Assembly (NCBI RefSeq): GCF_040545925.1
Contig: NZ_JBEPMX010000007.1
Location: forward strand, 62,001-126,000
DNA: 64,000 nt
DNA from: Alkalibacillus flavidus
GTDB taxonomy: Bacteria; Bacillota; Bacilli; Bacillales; Alkalibacillaceae
Direction: 5' to 3'
Numbering within the stretch: position 1 is the first letter of the stretch; each line of letters opens with the position of its first letter. The translations under genes and the position numbers were made by a program. Below are positions 8,326 through 16,657 of this stretch, one piece after another. The notes beneath the pieces were generated by a model. That model did not search any database, was not told where the DNA came from, and saw nothing but the letters and a program-made list of their open reading frames with translations.

Positions 8326-9540
8326 TTAATCCCTTCCATCACTTAATAATTGATTGATCACCACTTCTTCAGCTTGATGGCGAATGTCATTTAAATCGTC
8401 ATCTGAAAATGTTCCTATTATTTGTTTAAATTGCCGGTGTTGTAATAAATCTGATAGATAAGGTGTGATCGTTTCTTTCTCATCTAATAACGTCAGCACT
8501 TCTCCAACAAATTGACTCGATTGTTTTAATTGATTGCGGTCATACTGCACAATCGGTGTTACATTTAATTCCGTTACCCATACCCAGTCGTCTTCTTCCT
8601 TCTCATGGTCATTTAACCATTGTGACAATTCATGTGAGAAAGACATGAGAGCATCATGCACCATTAAACGCAATCGCAACCATACTTTACCATGTTGTTG
8701 GCGTAAGCGTTGTTTATACTCCTTTAATTCATGGACTAACTCATCGACTTGTTGTGCTGAAGCTGTATATGATTCATCTAAAAAAACGATCTCATGTACC
8801 GGGTGAAACTGTAGATGTGTTTGTCCGCCCGACATATCGACAACATAACACCCTTTTTCTCCTGTTTCTTTCATATGACGTCCTTGAATATTTCCCGGGT
8901 AAACAATATACGGTCGTTGTGCTAATAGTTCACGTTTATGGATATGTCCGAGCGCCCAATAATCGAACGGTTTCGCTTTCAATTCTTCTAGTTGAAATGG
9001 AGCATACACATCATGGTCTGCATTCGTCTGCAAGCTGCCATGTAATGTCGCGATATGATAACCATCTGCTTGAACGGGTTCATAAGATACGACTTTCGGT
9101 TCTGTAACGGCTCTATGTTCATAACTAAAGCCATAGATATAAACGGTTGTATCGCCTTTAACGAATGTTGTGACTGTCACCTCTTCAGACGGAAATATAT
9201 AAGTATTGTCAGGCAACGTTAAATCCACTTTTTTTAGCATGTCGTAATCATGATTACCAAAGCTGATATAGACATGAATGCCGCTTTCATCTAAGCGCGA
9301 CAAACCACGTTTTAACGTCACTAATGACTTTAATGATGCAGACTGAACGTCGAACACATCGCCGACCATTAAAACGAAATCGACTTGCTCGTGAATCGCA
9401 GTCTCGATTATGCGGTCAAACGCCTTGAGTGTTGCGGATTGTATACCCTGTAAAATGACCCCTGGCACATCTCGCATTCCTTTAAATGGACTATCGAGAT
9501 GGAGGTCTGCTGTATGTAAAAATCGAATGGTTTCTTTCAT
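8326..9540 (-). CDS. yhaO: SbcD/Mre11-like metallophosphoesterase YhaO
   Basis: 404 residues. Calcineurin-like phosphoesterase motifs appear in order: D-x-H (HTADLHLDSPF), GDVFD, GNHDYD, then ALGHIHKRE. This is the nuclease partner of YhaN in a presumed DNA-end-processing complex. Start at ATG 9540, preceded by GAGGAGGCGGAAT; the frame is open further upstream but has no ribosome site there. First gene of the yhaO-yhaN-yhaM operon. Confidence 0.92.
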   Translation of the reverse strand: MKETIRFLHTADLHLDSPFKGMRDVPGVILQGIQSATLKAFDRIIETAIHEQVDFVLMVGDVFDVQSASLKSLVTLKRGLSRLDESGIHVYISFGNHDYDMLKKVDLTLPDNTYIFPSEEVTVTTFVKGDTTVYIYGFSYEHRAVTEPKVVSYEPVQADGYHIATLHGSLQTNADHDVYAPFQLEELKAKPFDYWALGHIHKRELLAQRPYIVYPGNIQGRHMKETGEKGCYVVDMSGGQTHLQFHPVHEIVFLDESYTASAQQVDELVHELKEYKQRLRQQHGKVWLRLRLMVHDALMSFSHELSQWLNDHEKEEDDWVWVTELNVTPIVQYDRNQLKQSSQFVGEVLTLLDEKETITPYLSDLLQHRQFKQIIGTFSDDDLNDIRHQAEEVVINQLLSDGRD

Positions 9541-9637
9541 ATTCCGCCTCCTCACCACTATTTTACCAAAATCAAAACACGAATGCACGTTCGATATTGG
9601 TGTTATAAAAAATTTTTTTGTTTGAGCCGTCAGACTA

Positions 9638-9666
9638 TTTACAAAACTCAAGACTTTCCATATAGT
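9638..9666 (+). promoter_or_regulatory. Sigma-A-like promoter of yhzD
   Basis: TTTACA (9638-9643), 17 bp, TATAGT (9661-9666), about 35 bp before the start codon. Confidence 0.6.
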
Positions 9667-9701
9667 TAAAGTAGCGTAACATTAAATCGAGGAGGACAAA
9701 C

Positions 9702-9887
9702 ATGAAAACATATTTTTTAACCGTCTTTTCAAAAAAAGGTGAGAATTTATTAGATGAAACATTTGAAGCTGAAAACGATGACCAAGCGTCATCAATCGGA
9801 AAGGAAAAATTAGCAGAGCACGATTATCAAGAAATGACGCACCGCTGTGTATCTCCAAATGGCCGTCTCGTATTATTTCACCGTTAA
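9702..9887 (+). CDS. yhzD: YhzD-like small protein
   Basis: 61 residues, soluble, starting MKTYFLTVFSKKGENLLDE and ending in SPNGRLVLFHR. The pattern of a short beta-strand start, an 'FEA..D..A...GKE.L' helix and the final GRLVLFH strand fits the YhzD-like family of Bacillaceae; no function is known. AGGAGG lies eight bases before the ATG. Location between yhaO and yheA agrees with the conserved neighbourhood. Confidence 0.7.
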   Translation: MKTYFLTVFSKKGENLLDETFEAENDDQASSIGKEKLAEHDYQEMTHRCVSPNGRLVLFHR

Positions 9888-9896
9888 TCAAATAGT

Positions 9897-9930
9897 AAAA
9901 GGCTGCCGCACTATGCGACAGCCTTTGTTT
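9897..9930. terminator. Bidirectional terminator between yhzD and yheA
   Basis: AAAGGCTGCCGCA / TGCGACAGCCTTT stem with A-rich and T-rich flanks. Confidence 0.8.
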
Positions 9931-9936
9931 AACGAG

Positions 9937-10293
9937 CTATTGTTGTTGCTCGTCTTCACCGTATAATTCTTCTAATGGCTTCGTAATGATCTTACTCACA
10001 TCGCCGATTAATGTGTTAAGGCGCTGCTCTTCTTCCATTAGTTTCGAAATATCTTCGTTTTGTTGAACAAGTTCAACCACTTGTTGCGCTTTTTCAACTT
10101 CTTCTTGTGTGATTTCTTCACCTTGCATTTGCTTTTGTTGTAATTCAAGTTGTGTATCGCGGAAATTATCAAACATTTGCTTTGTTGAAGGGTCTTCCAT
10201 CACTTTTTCATAAGCATCTTTTAGCGCTTGGAATTCCTCGCTTTCGCGAAGTCCTTTTTCTAAATCGTTAGCTAAATCATAAATATTAGACAC
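9937..10293 (-). CDS. yheA: YlbF/YmcA-family protein YheA
   Basis: 118 residues, all-helical, of the YlbF/YmcA/YheA family (SNIYDLANDLEKGLRESEEF, then YEKVMEDPSTKQMFDNFR). YlbF and YmcA form a complex that affects RNase Y and development; YheA itself is uncharacterised. I use GTG at 10293, which has AGGAGGTATATT directly upstream; the apparent ATG 27 bases earlier has none. It follows yheB by 79 bp on the same strand. Confidence 0.88.
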   Translation of the reverse strand: MSNIYDLANDLEKGLRESEEFQALKDAYEKVMEDPSTKQMFDNFRDTQLELQQKQMQGEEITQEEVEKAQQVVELVQQNEDISKLMEEEQRLNTLIGDVSKIITKPLEELYGEDEQQQ

Positions 10294-10372
10294 AATATAC
10301 CTCCTAGAAACTTTGCACATATTCGAACCCTACTTTAACAGAGATTCGAACGTCTGTATAGTCAAAACTCAT

Positions 10373-11506
10373 TTAACCAATAAAAATCACAATAATTCCT
10401 TGCACCAAACCGATTATACCACCAAGCAACGCTCCGAGATAGGTGATCATTTTAAGCTCGCGTCTAGAAATGTCTAACACCATCTTTTCTAATCGGTGTA
10501 AATCAAATTGGCTCACTTGTTGTTCGACCATTTGACTTAAATCGAGCGTTTCCATAATTGAATCTAAGTTATCGGCGATTTGGTTTAGTAACAATGTTGC
10601 AACATTCGGGATCACGTCTTGTTTTACAGGAGTTTCGAAGCGGGTTAACCACGTCGAAACCGGCTCTTCTAAATAATCTTTGACCCGTAGTTCATCAACA
10701 ATGTAAGTCGCGACATTGTGTTCCAAATCATCGCCAAATAAATAATCACGAACACTCGCGAGTTCAAGGTGTTGCCATTTATGCCATTCCGCACGCAACA
10801 TCGTTTCGACCGTTTCATGAGTGTCATGAGATCGAATGAATTGATTAATCGCGGGTGTGATTTTTTCGACCAAACCTTCTTCTCCTAAGTAATTAGACAC
10901 CATGCTTCCGAGAAAGCCTTGGTTTTCGAGAAATTGCGTCGCAGCATCAGACAGCTTCTTTTGCCCTTCACGACTATTAATAAATTGATCAACTTGCTCG
11001 AGAATATAAGATGACGCTTTCGGTAATGTCCCATCGATTGTTGCCGTGACGTTTTCTGGTAACACATCGCTGATCGTCCGCGTTCGCTCTTGGTCATACA
11101 TATTTTTCAATTGTTCGGTGATTTTATGCTTCACATCGTGATCGATACGTTCCACGGTTAAATCGGTTTTAACTTTTTGCAACACGTCAATCGTTCGATG
11201 ATCATTCGCTTTAAGCTCATCATATTTCGTTTGCATCGACGCGATAACAGATTGTTGAAATGATTCGTCGGTAATTTTATGTTTTAATGCATCATTTGTT
11301 ACTAAATGGGATGTCACGAGACGGCCGAGTTGCTCGGCTAATTCCGCTTGACGCTTCGGGATCAACCCTGGAGTGAACGGTAATTTGAAACGTCCTATAT
11401 AAATGGCTCGATATGGTTTGAATAACATTTTGATCGCTAAATGATTCGTCATCCCGCCAATTAAGGCGCCAATCGCGACCATCATGATAATGAGTAATCC
11501 TGTCAT
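10373..11506 (-). CDS. yheB: DUF445 family membrane protein YheB
   Basis: 377 residues. N-terminal membrane segment (about 1-25, GLLIIMMVAIGALIGGMTNHLA), the conserved MTNHLAIKMLFKPYR and LPFTPGLIPKRQAELAEQLG stretches, a long helical middle, and a C-terminal membrane hairpin (about 352-377, GALLGGIIGLVQGIIVIFIG). DUF445 proteins are of unknown function; YheB is conserved next to YheA. ATG with AGGAAGAGG upstream. Confidence 0.88.
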   Translation of the reverse strand: MTGLLIIMMVAIGALIGGMTNHLAIKMLFKPYRAIYIGRFKLPFTPGLIPKRQAELAEQLGRLVTSHLVTNDALKHKITDESFQQSVIASMQTKYDELKANDHRTIDVLQKVKTDLTVERIDHDVKHKITEQLKNMYDQERTRTISDVLPENVTATIDGTLPKASSYILEQVDQFINSREGQKKLSDAATQFLENQGFLGSMVSNYLGEEGLVEKITPAINQFIRSHDTHETVETMLRAEWHKWQHLELASVRDYLFGDDLEHNVATYIVDELRVKDYLEEPVSTWLTRFETPVKQDVIPNVATLLLNQIADNLDSIMETLDLSQMVEQQVSQFDLHRLEKMVLDISRRELKMITYLGALLGGIIGLVQGIIVIFIG

Positions 11507-11638
11507 TTGACTCGCCTCTTCCTATCAACATTCTACGTGTCATACCATAGCACATTTTGCCATACGACGCGACTCGTTGTGCATGGATTTTTTGAATTGG
11601 TCTATACTAATCATAAGCACGCTAAAGGAGGTGTGTTG

Positions 11639-11824
11639 ATGACATCAAGAGATAAACATGAACGCGACCCACGTGAAGAGTATGATTTAGACGTAGAACG
11701 AATGCTTAACGAAGGACTTGCAGGTGGTTATGTTAACCCGACTGAAGATCATCAACAAATCGAACAATCCCACGATATCCGAAAAAATAATCAACCTTTT
11801 TCGAAGGCAGATGATGAGAGCTAG
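11639..11824 (+). CDS. Small acidic hydrophilic protein, 61 aa, unknown
   Basis: Start at ATG 11639 with AAAGGAGGTG five bases upstream; the longer frame from 11507 has no ribosome site. The protein is very charged (MTSRDKHERDPREEYDLDVE, then RMLNEGLAGGYVNPTEDHQQ), without cysteine, signal or membrane segment. The composition is that of a disordered or spore-type small protein; I do not recognise a family. A terminator follows at once, so it stands alone, divergent from yheB. Confidence 0.65.
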   Translation: MTSRDKHERDPREEYDLDVERMLNEGLAGGYVNPTEDHQQIEQSHDIRKNNQPFSKADDES

Positions 11825-11848
11825 GCTGAGGCCTAGCTCGATTTTAAT
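11818..11848 (+). terminator. Terminator after the 61-aa gene
   Basis: GAGCTAGGC-tgag-GCCTAGCTC followed by GATTTT; the left arm overlaps the stop codon. Confidence 0.75.
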
Positions 11849-11876
11849 GAATATAAGATGCAGCCTACGGTCACTT

Positions 11877-12002
11877 CGCCGTAAATTGAGCTGATATCGC
11901 CGTATCATGTGGAAAAATCGCCGTATAATCTTAAATTTTCGCCGTAAATCAAGCAATTTCCGCCGTATGAGCGGTCATTTTCGCCGTATCCTAGCCCAAA
12001 AT
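11877..12002. repeat. 21-bp periodic array A: six CGCCGTA cores
   Basis: CGCCGTA begins at 11877, 11898, 11919, 11940, 11961 and 11982: six copies at exactly 21-bp steps. The base before each core is T or C, and the 14-bp spacers are AT-rich and unlike one another. It lies between convergent genes, between the terminator of the 61-aa gene and that of the SASP gene. No credible reading frame runs through it. See the findings for the three sister arrays. Confidence 0.9.
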
Positions 12003-12038
12003 CAATCGAATCGCACTCAAAAAACCTGTATCTCATAC

Positions 12039-12080
12039 AAGAAAGAGGGCCTTATCGATGTAAGACCCTCTTTCTAAAAA
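12039..12080 (-). terminator. SASP gene terminator
   Basis: AGAAAGAGGGCCTTA / TAAGACCCTCTTTCT, one mismatch; on the minus strand it is reached soon after the SASP stop. Confidence 0.7.
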
Positions 12081-12100
12081 CATAATTCCGTTAACAATGG

Positions 12101-12313
12101 CTAGGCTTGTGGTGGTTGTCCGCCGTTCATTTGTTGTTCAGCCATTTGAACGAGGCGTTTCGTAATTTCACCACCGACAGACCCGTTAGAACGCGATGTT
12201 GCATCTGGTCCAAGCTGAACACCAAATTCTTGTGAAATTTCCGTTTTCATTTGGTCTAAAGCTTGAGAAACACCAGGTACAACAAGTTGATTTGAATTGT
12301 TGTTTTGCGCCAT
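12101..12313 (-). CDS. Alpha/beta-type small acid-soluble spore protein
   Basis: 70 residues with the alpha/beta SASP signatures: the GPR cleavage region (MKTEISQEFGVQLGPDATSR) and the second block NGSVGGEITKRLVQMAEQQM. These proteins coat and protect spore DNA and are degraded at germination. ATG at 12313 has AGGAGG about eight bases upstream; a GTG nine bases earlier sits inside that ribosome site. SASP genes are normally sigma-G-dependent, but I could not place a convincing sigma-G promoter in the short gap to fumC. Confidence 0.95.
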   Translation of the reverse strand: MAQNNNSNQLVVPGVSQALDQMKTEISQEFGVQLGPDATSRSNGSVGGEITKRLVQMAEQQMNGGQPPQA

Positions 12314-12378
12314 GTTCTTCACCTCCTGTGTAACCCTTATTGTAAACAGGAGTGAGCTTATTATAACGGTAATTCTTG

Positions 12379-13770
12379 TTATTTTGCGTTTGGCTTCGTC
12401 ATCTCTTTCGGTACGACGAGGCGATCGAATTCTTCACCTGAAAGAATACCTGTATCGACAGCTGCTTCGCGCAATGTTTGGTCGTTTTCGTGCGCGTGTT
12501 TCGCGATTTTCGCTGCATTTTCATAACCGATATGCGGATTTAGCGCTGTCACGAGCATAAGCGATCCATTAACGTTTTCGTTAATTTCTTTTTCATTCGG
12601 CTCTAAACCAACTAAACAACGCTCATCAAATGACTTCATGCTGTCACCAAGTAGTTGGCAAGATTGCAAGAAGTTATAGGCGATCATCGGTTTAAAGACG
12701 TTCAATTCAAAGTTACCTTGACTCGCTGCGACACCGATTGCAGCGTCATTACCCATGACGTGTGTCGCAACCATTGTGATCGCCTCACTCTGTGTTGGAT
12801 TCACTTTGCCTGGCATAATCGAACTACCTGGTTCATTCGCAGGAATTTCAATTTCACCAATGCCACAACGCGGACCACTCGCTAACCAACGAACGTCATT
12901 CGCGATCTTCATGACATCAGCTGCTAACCCTTTTAGTGCACCGTGCGCATGAACAAGTTCATCGTGACTCGTTAGGGAATGGAATTTATTCGGTGCTGAA
13001 ATAAATTGTCCGTTAGTCTCGTCGTTAATTTTGCCAGCGACCACTTCAGCAAAATCTGGATGGGCGTTAATACCCGTTCCGACTGCTGTTCCGCCTAATG
13101 CAATTTCGCGGACATATTTAAGCGAGTCATTAATCATCGACTCAGTCTTCTCTAACATGCGATGCCATCCACTAATTTCTTGACCCAGTGTTAACGGCGT
13201 CGCATCTTGTAAGTGCGTACGACCGATTTTGACAATTTCATAATACGCATCGGATTTTTCTTTGAGTGTTTGCTTCATTTGTTCTAAAGCTGGCAATACG
13301 TGATCTTCTACTTTCTTTACAGCTGCAATATGTAACGCTGTCGGATACGTATCGTTCGAACTTTGTGATTTATTAACGTCATCGTTTGGATGTAGGCGTG
13401 CTTCTTTGCCTTGTTGTTCTAACCATTCGTTCCCGACGTAAGCAAGTACTTCGTTCATGTTCATATTGGACTGTGTGCCACTCCCTGTTTGCCATACGAC
13501 AAGTGGAAAGTGATCGAATAATTCACCAGCCAACACACGATCCGCAGCATGAGCGATCGCATCTGCTTTGTCTTGTTCTAAAAGGCCGAGTGATTCATTG
13601 GCACGCGCGGCACTTTTTTTCAATACGGCAAACCCTTCAATAATTTCTGTCGGCATCGTTTCGTTACCGATTGGAAAGTTTTGCAGGCTTCGTTGCGTCT
13701 GAGCGCCCCAATACTTATCAGCAGGTACTTTCATTTCTCCTAATGTATCGCGTTCAATACGATATTCCAT
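12379..13770 (-). CDS. fumC: Class II fumarate hydratase
   Basis: 463 residues; interconverts fumarate and malate in the citric acid cycle. Contains TGSGTQSNMN (about 95-104), GRTHLQDATP (183-192) and the fumarase/aspartase signature GSSIMPGKVN (315-324). Class II enzymes are iron-independent homotetramers. ATG at 13770 after AAAAGGAGG. Own promoter (see next entry); the SASP gene lies 65 bp downstream on the same strand. Confidence 0.95.
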   Translation of the reverse strand: MEYRIERDTLGEMKVPADKYWGAQTQRSLQNFPIGNETMPTEIIEGFAVLKKSAARANESLGLLEQDKADAIAHAADRVLAGELFDHFPLVVWQTGSGTQSNMNMNEVLAYVGNEWLEQQGKEARLHPNDDVNKSQSSNDTYPTALHIAAVKKVEDHVLPALEQMKQTLKEKSDAYYEIVKIGRTHLQDATPLTLGQEISGWHRMLEKTESMINDSLKYVREIALGGTAVGTGINAHPDFAEVVAGKINDETNGQFISAPNKFHSLTSHDELVHAHGALKGLAADVMKIANDVRWLASGPRCGIGEIEIPANEPGSSIMPGKVNPTQSEAITMVATHVMGNDAAIGVAASQGNFELNVFKPMIAYNFLQSCQLLGDSMKSFDERCLVGLEPNEKEINENVNGSLMLVTALNPHIGYENAAKIAKHAHENDQTLREAAVDTGILSGEEFDRLVVPKEMTKPNAK

Positions 13771-13814
13771 GATGATATCCTCCTTTTTTTAAATAACGAT
13801 CATAACCACTTTTT

Positions 13815-13843
13815 ATTATAAGCATTTTTTCGTGTAATTTAAA
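13815..13843 (-). promoter_or_regulatory. Candidate fumC promoter
   Basis: Minus strand TTTAAA (13843-13838), 17 bp, TATAAT (13820-13815), about 45 bp before the fumC start. Perfect -10, weak -35. Confidence 0.5.
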
Positions 13844-13847
13844 CGAT

Positions 13848-14747
13848 TTATTCCACTAAACCGTAATATTCTTCGACAGTTAAACCTGCTTCATAAATTT
13901 CTGTTGCAATCGATTCGCCGAAATAGCGTAAATGCCAAGGTTCATAGCCATAACCTGTAATATGACTTTTCCCTTTTGGATAACGAATGACAAAGCCATG
14001 TTCATGAGCATGATCAGCAACCCACTGACCTGCTGGAGTCTGCCCGAATGATTCTGTTAACGCATAATCATTGCTAGCTGTCGAAACATCCATCGTCAAA
14101 CCTGTCTGATGCTCACTATGACCTGGTTGCGCCGAATATTGCAAGGCATGTTCACGGCCGTTTCGTTCGACATTGGAGGCAAAGACAGCCGCCTGTGTTT
14201 GTTGTGAACGATAACCAGAAATTCCGACTAACTGATGGCCCGCTTCACTAGCTGCTTGGAACAACGATTCGAGCGCATTAGCTGACTCCGCGCGCATATA
14301 TTTACGTTCTTCTGCGACGACGTGAAATTCGACATCAGGCACCGTTAAATCAGGTGGTTCGTAACCTTCCGGCAATTTGCGATCTTTATTAACGACTACG
14401 TCCATCGCTGTTGGGTCGTCAACAACCACGGCGTCATTCTCGTTAGTTGTCTCGTTAGAGTTATTCGAATCATTCGTCCCTTGTTCATCTGATTCACTCG
14501 TATTATTAGATTCTTGATCATTTGATTCTGATTCATTCGAGTTAGAGTCATCAGGTTCCGTACCATCATTTTCTGTCGATTCATTTTCATTGTCATCTTG
14601 AACATCTATTGATGACTTCTCTTCCAACGATTCCTCTGTGTTTAATGCCTCTTGTCCTATTTTTGTTTCTGTATCATTTTGACATGCACTAATGATTACA
14701 AGGATGCATACCATACCTAAGATGCTTATAAGTCGTTTCAATTCCAA
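13848..14747 (-). CDS. VanY-type D-Ala-D-Ala carboxypeptidase lipoprotein
   Basis: 299 residues. The signal peptide ends in a lipobox with lipidated C22 (IISAC). About residues 25-110 form a low-complexity tether of Ser/Asn/Glu/Asp. The peptidase M15B (VanY) domain follows: SGYRSQQTQAAVF (177-189), zinc ligands H213 and D220 in SEHQTGLTMD, and H272 in EPWHLRY. Such enzymes trim the terminal D-Ala of peptidoglycan stem peptides outside the cell. It is likely a housekeeping wall enzyme, not a resistance determinant, as no van regulatory genes are nearby. The unusually long acidic tether fits a high-salt lifestyle. Confidence 0.88.
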   Translation of the reverse strand: MELKRLISILGMVCILVIISACQNDTETKIGQEALNTEESLEEKSSIDVQDDNENESTENDGTEPDDSNSNESESNDQESNNTSESDEQGTNDSNNSNETTNENDAVVVDDPTAMDVVVNKDRKLPEGYEPPDLTVPDVEFHVVAEERKYMRAESANALESLFQAASEAGHQLVGISGYRSQQTQAAVFASNVERNGREHALQYSAQPGHSEHQTGLTMDVSTASNDYALTESFGQTPAGQWVADHAHEHGFVIRYPKGKSHITGYGYEPWHLRYFGESIATEIYEAGLTVEEYYGLVE

Positions 14748-14845
14748 TTCCCCTATCGCTTTTTCTTTTATTATATAATACGAATAGATAAAACCAAATA
14801 CGTATCATCGATATTAGGGACAATGGCTTATCATGATAAACATAA

Positions 14846-14872
14846 AAAAGCTGCCTCAATAGTAGGCAGCTT
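14846..14872 (-). terminator. Terminator of the IDEAL-domain gene
   Basis: AAAGCTGCCT / AGGCAGCTTT; on the minus strand followed by TTTTTTATG. Confidence 0.75.
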
Positions 14873-14884
14873 TAACACCTTAGT

Positions 14885-15124
14885 TCACTTAACATACTTA
14901 CCATATTCTTGACTTAAACCTAGAAACGTTTCAACATCGCCTTGATCAAGCGCGTGATTAATTTGTTCTTCTAATCGCTGTTTGTTGAATGTGTACACTA
15001 ACTCATCCAAAAATAGTCGCGATGCTAATTTCACTTCGTACGGAATGTCACGACGCGCTTTCACGGCCACATCTTTCGGAAACTGATACTTCACGAGCAC
15101 ATAAGAGGTAACCTGTTTTTTCAT
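14885..15124 (-). CDS. IDEAL-domain protein, 79 aa
   Basis: The C-terminal half carries the IDEAL domain pattern (LFLDELVYTFNKQRLEEQIN, then HALDQGDVETFLGLSQEYGK), a short helical module found at the C-terminus of several Firmicutes proteins such as ComK and YpiB. The N-terminal half has a single strand-rich segment (SYVLVKYQFPKDVAVKARR). Function unknown; the module may mediate protein-protein contact or turnover. ATG after AAGGGGGAAGGGG. Monocistronic, with a terminator after the stop. Confidence 0.75.
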   Translation of the reverse strand: MKKQVTSYVLVKYQFPKDVAVKARRDIPYEVKLASRLFLDELVYTFNKQRLEEQINHALDQGDVETFLGLSQEYGKYVK

Positions 15125-15252
15125 AGCCCCTTCCCCCTTACTCCTTTTTTATATTATCCTAAATTTCAAGGATAATTGCAACAATTTTCTGAACCTTTAT
15201 TGTAATTTATTCAAAATTTCTTGTCTTGTGTTTACTTAATGACGAATTATAT

Positions 15253-15291
15253 AAAAAAAGAAGACCCTCACACACGACGGCATGAGGGTCA
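15253..15291 (-). terminator. Terminator of the acidic secreted-protein gene
   Basis: GACCCTCA / TGAGGGTC stem; on the minus strand followed by TTCTTTTTTT. It lies about 55 bp after the stop. Confidence 0.7.
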
Positions 15292-15346
15292 ACTTATTGG
15301 GAGAGAGGTGTTATATAGGAACTTTGCTTAGCAAAGTAATCCACTA

Positions 15347-16432
15347 TTATTTACCGTTCGGGCCACCTTTGCCTTTACCTTTTGATTTACCTGGGCCTTT
15401 TTTGCCGTCAAATTTATCTTTCACAAATTCAGGTGGTCCTTTACGGTCATCATCTTCTTCGTCTTCTTCATCACGTTCATTGTCCGCTTCCATCATTTGG
15501 TTTTGTGTGACATCGTCTTCCGTTTCATCGCGTTCGTCGTCTTCGCGCGCTTCTTCTTGTTCGTCATCGTCGAGCTCGTCATCTTCTTGTTCGTCATCTT
15601 CTTCACGATTTTCTTCTTGCTCGTCTTGCTCGTTGTCATCGTCGTCTTCATCGTCGCGATTTGCTTCTTCATCGCTTTCTTCTTCGTCTTTAGAACCTTC
15701 TTCACTTTCTTCTTCACTAAATTCATCTGTGATGTCATTTAATGATTCATGAAGTGCCTCTAGCTTGTCTTCATCATATTTTGCTTCTAAACGGTCTAAA
15801 GAACGTTCAATGTTACGTTTTAACGCTGCTTTCGCTACAGGATTCCCTTTGTCCTCCATTGCTTTTGCTAGAGATAAGACGTTTTGTCCAACGACACGTT
15901 CATCATCTGATTCATTCTCGCCTTCTTCGTTCTCTTCGTCTTCCTCTTTCGCTTCATCTTCTTCAGACTCTTCGGATCCTTCGTCACTTTCCTCAGAATC
16001 CTCTTCTTCAGAGGCATCTTCCTGTTTCGCTTCTTCTAAAACGGCTAATACCTCATCTAACGTTGCTTGTGCTGATTCTAAATCGTCAGCTTGATACGCT
16101 TCATAAGCTGAATCTAATTCTTCAACAGACCAAGCTAATATGTCTTGGGCTAACTCTGTGTCCTCATCTTCAATTGCTTCAGCTAATTGATCGGACACGT
16201 CTTTATAATAAGTAAATAATTGCTCTTCAATCGACGCTTCCTCTTGCGCCTCTTGATCGTCAGATTCCTCGACTTGCTCTTCGTTTTGTTCATCTTCTTC
16301 AGTCACTTGATCTTGGTTCGTTTCCTCCGTGTCGTCAGCACTTTCGTTCGCAAACGTTCCAATTGGTGATAGGAACAATGCACCCGTAAGCATCGCTGCT
16401 GGAACGGAATAAACGAGTGATTTCAATTTCAT
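15347..16432 (-). CDS. Secreted, extremely acidic DUF5667-like protein
   Basis: 361 residues. Sec signal peptide (about 1-29, ending TFANES with no lipobox cysteine). Residues about 65-130 and 180-235 are helical repeats of the DUF5667 type (QLAEAIEDEDTELAQDILAW, then KRNIERSLDRLEAKYDEDKL). The rest is runs of Asp and Glu (about 130-180 and 235-335). The end is a switch to a strongly basic Gly/Lys tail (GPGKSKGKGKGGPNGK). The extreme charge segregation suggests binding to cations, to the wall, or to a polyanion through the tail; that is inference. Long open frames on the opposite strand here are composition artefacts. Confidence 0.7.
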   Translation of the reverse strand: MKLKSLVYSVPAAMLTGALFLSPIGTFANESADDTEETNQDQVTEEDEQNEEQVEESDDQEAQEEASIEEQLFTYYKDVSDQLAEAIEDEDTELAQDILAWSVEELDSAYEAYQADDLESAQATLDEVLAVLEEAKQEDASEEEDSEESDEGSEESEEDEAKEEDEENEEGENESDDERVVGQNVLSLAKAMEDKGNPVAKAALKRNIERSLDRLEAKYDEDKLEALHESLNDITDEFSEEESEEGSKDEEESDEEANRDDEDDDDNEQDEQEENREEDDEQEDDELDDDEQEEAREDDERDETEDDVTQNQMMEADNERDEEDEEDDDRKGPPEFVKDKFDGKKGPGKSKGKGKGGPNGK

Positions 16433-16586
16433 GTTATCATCCTTTCTATGTTTTGTTATTTATACACTACGAGATAGAAAGGGTAATAGTTGGGGGTTTT
16501 TGAAAAAATTTTTTGGATAATTATTCTTCACGATGTACAAATAATGTGACAAACCCGATCATGCCGTTCATAGTTGCACCCGCTTT

Positions 16587-16623
16587 AAAAAATCAAGCCC
16601 TGCTGGTCGTTCACCAACAGGGC
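16587..16623 (-). terminator. Terminator of the GNAT/azl operon
   Basis: GCCCTGCTGGT / ACCAACAGGGC stem (one mismatch); minus strand continues TTGATTTTTT. Confidence 0.8.
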
Positions 16624-16657
16624 CGTACTTCCAATAATCATATCCACACGGTAGCCG

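Noticed and set aside
11687..11956. An 89-codon minus-strand frame across array A and the 61-aa gene
   Set aside because: Its Arg/Ile-rich start arises from the 21-bp repeat, and it then runs antisense to a gene with proper signals.
11877..12002. CRISPR array
   Set aside because: The repeats are only 7 bases with 14-base spacers, far below CRISPR dimensions, and no cas gene is present.
15493..16215. Ser-, Phe- or Leu-rich frames opposite the acidic secreted protein
   Set aside because: Composition artefacts of Asp/Glu codon runs; no ribosome sites.
16515..16570. A 16-codon minus-strand peptide (MNGMIGFVTLFVHREE)
   Set aside because: No convincing ribosome site, and too short to support without conservation data.
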